A stretch of DNA of 32,018 nt from Halieaceae bacterium (lineage in GTDB: Bacteria > Pseudomonadota > Gammaproteobacteria > Pseudomonadales > Halieaceae): positions 1 to 32,018 of the forward strand of contig JAAENL010000201.1 in assembly GCA_024224435.1 (NCBI GenBank), in the 5' to 3' direction. Positions 8,733-14,391 of this stretch are shown piece after piece; positions within the stretch are counted from its first letter, which is position 1, and every line of letters begins with the position of its first letter. The notes under the pieces were generated by a model. The model did no database searches. It was not told the DNA's origin and saw nothing but the letters and a program-made list of their open reading frames with translations. The position numbers and the translations under genes were made by a program.

Positions 8733-9170
8733 ATGGACGAATTCATGAGAGCGGCAATCGACGAAGCAAAACAAGGTCTGGTCGAGGGTGGTATCCCCAT
8801 CGGCTCGGTGCTGGTGATTGATGGAAGAATCGTGGGACGGGGCCACAACCGCCGCGTGCAAAAGGGCAGCGCCATCCTCCATGCGGAAATGGACTGCCTG
8901 GAAAACGCGGGACGACTCACGGCCAGGGATTATCAACGGGCCACGCTCTATTCTACGCTCTCGCCCTGCGACATGTGCAGCGGCACCGCCCTGCTCTACA
9001 ACATCCCCAAAGTCGTGATCGGTGAGAACAAGACTTTCCAGGGGCCGGAGGCGTATGTGCGCTCGCGTGGGGTAGAGCTTGTCATCCTCGACGACCCTGA
9101 GTGCATCCAGCTGATGGAGGATTTTATCGCCGCCCGGCCTGAGTTGTGGAATGAGGATATTGGAGTATAG
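8733..9170 (+). CDS. Cytosine deaminase, fungal Fcy1-like (CDA fold)
   Basis: Zinc-dependent deaminase of 145 residues, predicted to convert cytosine to uracil in pyrimidine salvage. The zinc ligands and catalytic Glu are visible as HAE (His50, Glu52) and PCDMC (Cys79, Cys82). The resemblance goes beyond the general CMP/dCMP deaminase fold: HAEMDCLENAGRL, TLYSTLSPCDMCSG, IPKVVIGEN and the C-terminal end RPELWNEDIG parallel the yeast cytosine deaminase Fcy1. The start is supported by AAAAGGAG at 8717-8724. It follows the nucleoside-type ABC operon on the same strand after 184 bp, so it probably acts on the imported base, though possibly from its own promoter. A tRNA-adenosine or guanine deaminase is less likely because of the Fcy1-like C-terminus. 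Confidence 0.88.
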   Translation: MDEFMRAAIDEAKQGLVEGGIPIGSVLVIDGRIVGRGHNRRVQKGSAILHAEMDCLENAGRLTARDYQRATLYSTLSPCDMCSGTALLYNIPKVVIGENKTFQGPEAYVRSRGVELVILDDPECIQLMEDFIAARPELWNEDIGV

Positions 9171-9215
9171 TTGAAGGCTTAGGAATATGCTGTCATCCTC
9201 AGCAGGGAGCGGTAT

Positions 9216-9389
9216 ATGGAGTTGCGTGATATTGCCCGTGAGCATGTGATGGAGCGTTATCGCCAGGCCCAAGACGAAGTTTGGGAAACAACCCAAGATA
9301 TTCCCTACGAAGAAGTCGAAGCAATAGTCGCCCAAGCGCTTCAGGAATCACGACGAGAACGGGCGGGGATCGATGCGGGTCATTCTTGA
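9216..9389 (+). CDS. Small putative antitoxin upstream of PIN toxin
   Basis: A 57-residue ORF (MELRDIAREHVMERYRQAQ...), highly charged and probably helical, that overlaps the downstream PIN-domain gene by 17 bp in another frame. AGCAGGGAG (9201-9209) precedes the ATG. Its size, position and overlap are typical of type II antitoxins of VapB-like modules. No DNA-binding motif is recognised with certainty, so the antitoxin role rests mainly on context. Confidence 0.65.
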   Translation: MELRDIAREHVMERYRQAQDEVWETTQDIPYEEVEAIVAQALQESRRERAGIDAGHS

Positions 9390-9798
9390 CACCAGCGTGA
9401 TAGGCAGCGGCCACATTTCACTAGCGGGATCACCGGCAAAGATACTGATACAATGGCGTAATGGGGCCTTCACGCTACTTTTCAGTCAAAAAACACTGCG
9501 TGAATGGATTGCGGTACTCAACCGATCATGGCTCAGTGAACGGCTCGCACAGTCGCCAAATCGCGTTCAAGAATTCATGGACGCCGTGATCATGCATGGC
9601 GAACTGATACATGGCTATACCAATGTCTCCGGCCAAGTCCGAGACCCCTTTGACGAGATGTTCTTGGCCTGCCCCCGCCTGGGCAGGGCGGATTATATCG
9701 TCAGTGTCGACAAAGATTTGCTGACACTTGGCAGGTTTGAGGAAACGGAAATCGTCACACCAGGGCAATTCCTCGGTATGCTCGAAACACCAGCTTAG
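9373..9798 (+). CDS. PIN-domain toxin (VapC-like ribonuclease)
   Basis: Putative toxin-antitoxin PIN-family endoribonuclease of 141 residues (COG1569-like). The start MRVILDTSVIGSG gives the first acidic residue, Asp6. Glu44 lies in TLREW, Asp91/Asp94 in RDPFDEMFLA, and the C-terminal acidic site is Asp113 in ADYIVSVDKDLL. Together they can form the Mg2+-binding pocket, so the enzyme appears intact. It overlaps the 57-residue ORF upstream, forming a bicistronic module. RNA cleavage is the usual activity of the family; the target is unknown. The module lies at the border of a stretch of accessory genes and ends convergently with the phosphotransferase gene. Confidence 0.85.
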   Translation: MRVILDTSVIGSGHISLAGSPAKILIQWRNGAFTLLFSQKTLREWIAVLNRSWLSERLAQSPNRVQEFMDAVIMHGELIHGYTNVSGQVRDPFDEMFLACPRLGRADYIVSVDKDLLTLGRFEETEIVTPGQFLGMLETPA

Positions 9799-9844
9799 GA
9801 ATACTATTTGGGTCCGATGTTTCCCATCAGTGGCATTAAACCCT

Positions 9845-9919
9845 TTTGATACTTGACGCGGTGCGATCGCGAATAACCTGTCACCTTCGTGACCTCACGT
9901 CCCGCAACCAAGTATCAAA
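9845..9919. repeat. Inverted repeat across the 3' end of the phosphotransferase gene
   Basis: TTTGATACTTG (9845-9855) and CAAGTATCAAA (9909-9919) are perfect 11-bp inverted copies. The right arm lies in the last codons of the minus-strand kinase gene and the left arm lies beyond its stop. Inside are a GTCAC/GTGAC hairpin (9890-9903 region) and a GCGATCGC palindrome. The minus-strand transcript could fold into a branched hairpin between the two convergent genes. No T-run is present. It may act as a terminator-like or RNA-stabilising structure. Confidence 0.6.
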
Positions 9920-10789
9920 TTCGCTTGATTCCATCTTCTCTACAGCTCGATTCCATCGCATCAAACCGTATGCTTTGAAATCGAAATCGATGTCCGAGAT
10001 CTGCGCCTGAATAACCGACCACAGCGACCATCCAACATCGCCCAGGATGCCATGCAAATGGATCCGAGCCATTATCGTCTCGCTTGCCAGACCGTAATAC
10101 GCCCTTGCCAGTTCTCTAACTTGTGTATCATTATACCCGGCCTCTACGCTGATACTGCCCAAATCAAAGCAAGGATCATTGTTGCCGCTGTAATCAAAGT
10201 CAAGGAGAAAAACACGATTGCCGTCATCCATCACATTCTCTGGCACCAGATCATTGTGACAGGGCACAAGCGCCTGCCGGTATGGCGCCAAAGCCTCTCC
10301 CGTCTCCAAAATCCGTGCTCTGTATTCAGAAAGATCTACAGCAGGTACGAGGTCCAAATTCTTGATTGTCTCCAAATAGAACTGGATCAAGCAAAACATA
10401 TCGAACTCTTTCAAAAAGCTGGCACCGCCATGCAACACTTTCAACGTTTGAATAAGACGATGCTGAACCGAAAGACGCTGTAACGACTCGACTGAGCAAA
10501 GTGCCAGCGGAAGAAACTCCAGGATAATCACTTTTTGAAGTGGGAAACCCTGCACAACTTTTGGCGATAGTCCAGCCTCCCCACAGATCCTGGCGTTATT
10601 GAATTTATTGTACCAGTCTACGCCTAGCAGTCGCGAGTTGCCACCTGGAATCGATACGAAGAAAAAAGATCCATTCACTACGATCTTATAATTGCTGTTA
10701 GTCATCCCACCGGAAAGGGGCTCAACAGAAATTTTCTTGCCCCGCCATCCAGATACAAGTTCAATGATTTCGTCAATTATTATCGCCAT
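9881..10789 (-). CDS. Choline/aminoglycoside kinase-like phosphotransferase
   Basis: Protein-kinase-fold small-molecule phosphotransferase of 302 residues (APH/LicA family), predicted to be cytoplasmic. SGGMTNSNYKI (about 26-36) resembles the choline-kinase nucleotide loop. The catalytic loop is CHNDLVPENV (His178, Asp180), and the metal-binding motif is LLDFDYSG (Asp197). The pattern HNDLxxxNV plus DFDYSGNNDPCFDLG is closer to LicA choline kinases than to antibiotic kinases, but the substrate cannot be settled. It starts at the ATG at 10789 with only a weak ribosome-binding site. It ends convergently with the PIN toxin and has the metallo-hydrolase gene upstream on the same strand after 117 bp. 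Confidence 0.85.
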   Translation of the reverse strand: MAIIIDEIIELVSGWRGKKISVEPLSGGMTNSNYKIVVNGSFFFVSIPGGNSRLLGVDWYNKFNNARICGEAGLSPKVVQGFPLQKVIILEFLPLALCSVESLQRLSVQHRLIQTLKVLHGGASFLKEFDMFCLIQFYLETIKNLDLVPAVDLSEYRARILETGEALAPYRQALVPCHNDLVPENVMDDGNRVFLLDFDYSGNNDPCFDLGSISVEAGYNDTQVRELARAYYGLASETIMARIHLHGILGDVGWSLWSVIQAQISDIDFDFKAYGLMRWNRAVEKMESSEFDTWLRDVRSRR

Positions 10790-10906
10790 TTTCTGAAGAT
10801 ATCACATCATCTGAAGTCACAGCGTGCTAATGGATCGACTCGTGGCTGGCAGATCAGCACAATTAATGGTCATGCTTTTGGAAGAGCATATCCCTTTTTG
10901 CCTGCA

Positions 10907-11785
10907 CTATGTCTCCATCAATTCTTTGTTCCGTAATCCAGCCAGAAATGCATCAAGGATCTCTAAAGAGTCATCATCCAAATCTTTACTGCTTGTTCCT
11001 TGCAATGCGTACAGTATCAACTCCCGATTATCCCCAGTCTGCTCAACATGTTCGCCAATCGACCTTAGTAGTTGGGCAAACTCCTTCATCTCTGTATTGG
11101 GCATGGGTTCCGGGTTATGCCCCCACACATAATAATCAGCATCATAACTCACTATTTCATCAATCAGCGGAAACAGTTTCTTGGTGGTGTAATTTCGCGG
11201 GCCATGATGAAGATCTTCGTACAAACAGTCGCTTAAAAAAACAATACAATCTTCAGGTACGTACACGATACTGGAGTCTGATGCGTGATCTCCCCCAACA
11301 TGTTTGACCTGACACCTGACCCCGCCAAGGTCAAACTCAAGCTGGGTGGCAAACGACAAATCAGGCAATTTGAACCGCAGGTTGGAGCGATCAGGCCATT
11401 CGGCTTTTATCATATCCCGACAGAATTCAATCTCGGTCCCTTCTTCAACACGCCTGTCGAGTGCTTCATCACTCCAATCAAGACCAGTCATTGCCTTCAT
11501 AGCGCGTCGAGTTTCGTTGTGGGCAACTATGGGCGCGTCAAAGGCAGATACACCAAAGACATGGTCCCAATGCCAATGAGTGAGCACCAAATATCTGGGT
11601 TTAGTCAACTCAAGCTTTGCCAATTCGCTCAATAGCAGATTGGCATGCGCAGGTGAATTTCCAGCATCGACAATGACTGTCGCTTGCCTGCCCACGACTG
11701 CACCAAGCGTTGGTCTGTCTGTGGATGCATCTGGATCAAGCCAGTATACGTGTTCTGAGATTCGGTTAAGTAGGGATTGTTTCAC
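10907..11785 (-). CDS. MBL-fold metallo-hydrolase
   Basis: Metallo-beta-lactamase-superfamily hydrolase of 292 residues. The metal site is complete: THWHWDHVFG (His70, His72, Asp74, His75), His167 in GGDHASDSSIV, Asp186 in FLSDCLYE and a C-terminal His223 in WGHNPEP. No secretion signal is visible, so it is probably cytoplasmic. The start is a GTG at 11785; no ATG in frame gives the conserved N-terminus. The superfamily includes thioesterases, lactonases and beta-lactamases, and the sequence does not decide between them. It lies upstream of the kinase-like gene on the same strand, possibly in one transcript. Confidence 0.87.
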   Translation of the reverse strand: MKQSLLNRISEHVYWLDPDASTDRPTLGAVVGRQATVIVDAGNSPAHANLLLSELAKLELTKPRYLVLTHWHWDHVFGVSAFDAPIVAHNETRRAMKAMTGLDWSDEALDRRVEEGTEIEFCRDMIKAEWPDRSNLRFKLPDLSFATQLEFDLGGVRCQVKHVGGDHASDSSIVYVPEDCIVFLSDCLYEDLHHGPRNYTTKKLFPLIDEIVSYDADYYVWGHNPEPMPNTEMKEFAQLLRSIGEHVEQTGDNRELILYALQGTSSKDLDDDSLEILDAFLAGLRNKELMET

Positions 11786-11845
11786 GTGTGTGCCATAGTC
11801 TACGAATTAGGATTTCGGGCGAGGTTCATCCTGAGTACTTGTCCC

Positions 11846-12032
11846 CTTTACAATTTTGGCGTTTCCACGAACCGAATGGAATTCGTCGCTGAAACCACGA
11901 AGGCCCTTTAGGGCCCGGCCCCTCAGGGCCTGGTTTGCCAGCACGCGAGCGCCTGAGGGCGAGAGCGCCCAACCAAGGGCGCTTTGTACTTTGAGCCAGG
12001 GATTCTTGGTATAGGATGCCAAAATTGTAAAG
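11846..12032. mobile_element. 187-bp MITE-like element with 15-bp perfect inverted ends
   Basis: CTTTACAATTTTGGC (11846-11860) and GCCAAAATTGTAAAG (12018-12032) are exact reverse complements 157 bp apart. The interior is GC-rich and made of successive small perfect hairpins: GGCCCT/AGGGCC (11902-11915), GGCCC/GGGCC (11917-11930), CGCC/GGCG (11950-11961) and AGCGCCC/GGGCGCT (11964-11983). It has no convincing ORF. No target-site duplication is visible, so insertion is inferred. A structured RNA is an alternative. Confidence 0.55.
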
Positions 12033-12079
12033 ATCGATTTCTAGCGTAATGAACCATGCCGAATTTCGTACGTTCAGCA

Positions 12080-12101
12080 CAAGGTTGCTTTGACAACCTT
12101 G
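12080..12101. repeat. Perfect 8-bp hairpin in intergenic region
   Basis: CAAGGTTG (12080-12087) pairs with CAACCTTG (12094-12101) around a 6-nt loop. It lies 47 bp beyond the 187-bp inverted-repeat element and may belong to the same structured non-coding tract. Confidence 0.5.
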
Positions 12102-12531
12102 CGGAGGGATGCAGCGAAAACGGTGTGGGCCAGGATTTTCGGCCAGCAGAGAGGGGTATGATAACGCATACAATTGCATCTGCCAATAAGGCTCTTTCAG
12201 CTAAATAATAGCCCGATTCAACCTGAAAAAACCTCAAGTGAATTCCTGAATAGCGTAAGTCTTTGGATCATCATTTCTTGGAATTTGCCTAAGATATTCG
12301 ACATCCCCTGCAACAGGCGCCACAAGCTTGCGATACCGCTGTATCGCCTGAACCCGGACAACAAGCGGACATAGAGGCACTCCGATGCTCTTCGTGATTC
12401 GCATGCTGATCGAAACCATGACAACATAAGTTAGAACCAATGCCTTCAATAGGACATGCTACCGATTTCTTCGGTTCAAGTGTCCGCACCCAGCGCACAC
12501 GGGGTGAGCGAAATCATTCCAAAGATCGGAT
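12102..12531. other. Gene-free stretch with no recognised gene
   Basis: About 430 bp between the structured repeats and the promoter of the membrane-protein gene. Short reading frames occur on both strands, but none has a plausible start, ribosome-binding site or family motif. A minus-strand fragment near 12470-12530 reads HPVCAGCGHLN, which could be a broken zinc-ribbon remnant. That is too little to call a pseudogene. Confidence 0.5.
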
Positions 12532-12560
12532 TTGACGCCAAAGATTAACCATGGTATATT
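12532..12560 (+). promoter_or_regulatory. Strong sigma70-like promoter of membrane protein/regulator pair
   Basis: TTGACG (12532-12537) and TATATT (12555-12560) are separated by exactly 17 bp. The predicted start is near 12567, immediately before the palindrome at 12571-12589. ACGGAG (12616-12621) provides the ribosome-binding site for the gene at 12629. Confidence 0.75.
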
Positions 12561-12570
12561 TTTTGTAAAT

Positions 12571-12589
12571 GAGTTTGCATCACAAACTC
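12571..12589. promoter_or_regulatory. Operator-like palindrome overlapping the transcription start
   Basis: GAGTTTG-CATCA-CAAACTC is a perfect 7-bp dyad with a 5-bp spacer, located about +4 to +22 from the predicted start. This is a classic place for a repressor site. The downstream winged-helix regulator in the same operon is the obvious candidate to bind it (autoregulation, inferred). Confidence 0.6.
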
Positions 12590-12628
12590 TTTTGCAAAGC
12601 AGACTAGTCTATAACACGGAGATGAATT

Positions 12629-13219
12629 ATGATGTCAGATCTAAAAGATGCAGAACGTAAAAACTATCTTTCTTACTTCGATGACGGGCTCACAGAGATT
12701 ATCGCGGGTCTACCGGTCCTCTGTTTTGGCCTCGGAATGGTCTTCGATTCCAGTCTATTCTTCATTTTTAGTGTGCTACCTATTGTCTTGTTTTGGCCGC
12801 TCAAGCAAGCGATTACTTACCCAAGAATGGGCTATGTGAAATTTGCTCCAGAACGTCAGACGAGAATATCTAGTAACATGATTCTACTGTTTGTCGCGGG
12901 ATTGATATCTCTGTTGCTAGGGATTCTTGTCTATTGGGGAGTACAAGGACAAGTGTTCAACTTCAGAAATTTCATGATGGAGTATAGCTTGCTGATATTT
13001 GGAGCCGTCATGGCGGCCGCTTTCGGCTTGATCGCGATTCTCTTCGAAGTCAAAAAATTCTTTGGATATGCAGCGCTCGTTTTCGGTGCATGGCTCTCGG
13101 CATATATCCTCGACATTGAGCCGGGCATTCCAGTCGCCACCGCCGGTGGAATTATCGTACTCATCGGTTTGGGGCTGCTGATCAGCTTCCTGGCCAAATA
13201 TCCGCTCCCAAGAGAGTAG
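12629..13219 (+). CDS. Hypothetical multi-pass membrane protein
   Basis: Protein of 196 residues with no recognised family. A short charged N-terminus (SDLKDAERKNYLSYFDDG) precedes several hydrophobic segments: about residues 28-55, 90-112, 115-140 and 145-190. The last block, from FGYAALVFGAWL, probably contains two helices. The two adjacent ATG codons at 12629 and 12632 are both possible starts; ACGGAG lies seven bases before the first. It ends seven bases before the first possible ATG of the winged-helix regulator and shares its promoter. Membrane protein plus small winged-helix regulator is a recurring pair. The partner probably controls its synthesis, but no function can be assigned. Confidence 0.8.
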   Translation: MMSDLKDAERKNYLSYFDDGLTEIIAGLPVLCFGLGMVFDSSLFFIFSVLPIVLFWPLKQAITYPRMGYVKFAPERQTRISSNMILLFVAGLISLLLGILVYWGVQGQVFNFRNFMMEYSLLIFGAVMAAAFGLIAILFEVKKFFGYAALVFGAWLSAYILDIEPGIPVATAGGIIVLIGLGLLISFLAKYPLPRE

Positions 13220-13226
13220 TCAAACC

Positions 13227-13553
13227 ATGGTGTTGCGAGAGACCCACGAGCGAAAAATGAACGCTATTGATCGACTCGATCGCGTCATCCATGAACCAGC
13301 GAGACTTAAGATCATGACTCATCTCTATGTCGTTGAGAGTGGAGATTTCGTGTACCTGATGCGAACGACTGGGCTAACTCGCGGTAACCTGTCTTCTCAC
13401 ATGACCAAGCTAGAAGATGCAGGCTACGTTGAAGTGATCAAAGAGTTTGTTGAGCGGAAACCTGTGACAATGCTCAGTCTGACTGAGGAGGGTCGCACAG
13501 CTTTGCTGGAGTATCGAAAATATCTAACCCTGGCGATTGAAGATTCCGACTAG
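13227..13553 (+). CDS. Winged-helix transcriptional regulator
   Basis: Small DNA-binding protein (108 residues; 98 if it starts at the ATG at 13257, where the recognisable family begins as MNAIDRLDRVIHEPARL). Pattern HEPARLKIMTHL, then YLMRTTGLTRGNLSSHMTKL as helix-turn-helix, then DAGYVEVIKEF and TMLSLTEEGRTALLEY as the wing, is that of the MarR/ArsR-like winged-helix group (PF13601-like). No ligand domain is present. It lies in an operon with the membrane protein upstream. The palindrome over the operon's promoter is its probable target. The end of the gene faces the GNAT gene convergently. Confidence 0.87.
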   Translation: MVLRETHERKMNAIDRLDRVIHEPARLKIMTHLYVVESGDFVYLMRTTGLTRGNLSSHMTKLEDAGYVEVIKEFVERKPVTMLSLTEEGRTALLEYRKYLTLAIEDSD

Positions 13554-13702
13554 GTGCTTGTATAGATTATGCGTGGCAACGATCTCCTCAGAACGATTGG
13601 GTGTGCGAGGGCCATAATCTACGACTCAACGGGCTGGCCGCTGTTCTCTCGAGCGAGTTGATCGGCGGCTTGTCACCTTCACAGCACTTCCGCCCCTACA
13701 TT

Positions 13703-14167
13703 TCACGTCAGTATTAAGACAAATTCTTCTATTGGAACGCCCTGTGCGTCAGAAAACCTGCCTTTGCTAGAGATCGTGAATCCGCATTTTTGCAGGACCC
13801 GAATCGAGGCGACATTGTGTTTCACGACATGTGCGAACAAGGGACGCTCTTTTACGTGATGCAAAAACTGTGACAACGCCGCTGTAGCAATGCCCTTGCC
13901 CCAACACTGTTTTCCGATCCAATAGCCAACTTCTCGCTCACCTGATTGCTCCCAACTGACGATGTTCCCTGCCACTTGTCCGTCAAAGTTGATGGTTTTT
14001 ACAGAGATGTTCACGTGGCTCATAATCTTCGTCCAATGGGCCACAAGGGCGTCCCAATCCCGAGCAGGGAAGGCAGCCATGCTCGTCGCGTCTGGGTCCA
14101 ATTGGTGCTCGAAAAAGATGGGGAGGTCAGTTTCCCTCACATCCCGAAGCGAGACTTCGGTGGTCAT
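13703..14167 (-). CDS. GNAT-family N-acetyltransferase
   Basis: RimJ/RimL-type acetyltransferase of 154 residues that would transfer an acetyl group from acetyl-CoA to a small molecule or protein N-terminus. SLRDVRETDLPIFFEHQLDP (residues 5-24) is the usual first strand and helix. The acetyl-CoA loop is GKQCWGKGIATAAL (about 85-98). NVASIRVLQKCGF is the conserved C-terminal helix. The substrate is not predictable. It is monocistronic on the minus strand between the regulator and the end of pfa3, and nothing ties it to lipid synthesis. The 224 bp between this gene and pfa3 hold no gene. Confidence 0.88.
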   Translation of the reverse strand: MTTEVSLRDVRETDLPIFFEHQLDPDATSMAAFPARDWDALVAHWTKIMSHVNISVKTINFDGQVAGNIVSWEQSGEREVGYWIGKQCWGKGIATAALSQFLHHVKERPLFAHVVKHNVASIRVLQKCGFTISSKGRFSDAQGVPIEEFVLILT

Positions 14168-14391
14168 AGGGTTCTCTCAACCATGATGTGTGTTTATCTC
14201 TAAGGAAATCGTGTCATGCTGCTGGGAAGGCAATCACCACCAACCTCTTCTTGCTCCACGAACGGAAATTTCGTTTGGGCCGCATATGGGAATTCGTGGG
14301 TAATGGCTCCTGCTATTTCAATCCACAAGGAGCCAGAGATGGGGGGGCGGTGTGCTTGAATCCAGCTTGATTGGAGGTGGATGATTCGCCT

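Noticed and set aside
12430-12530. Zinc-ribbon-like fragment HPVCAGCGHLN on the minus strand
   Set aside because: The frame stops shortly afterwards and a second cysteine-rich piece is in another frame. It is too short to distinguish from chance.
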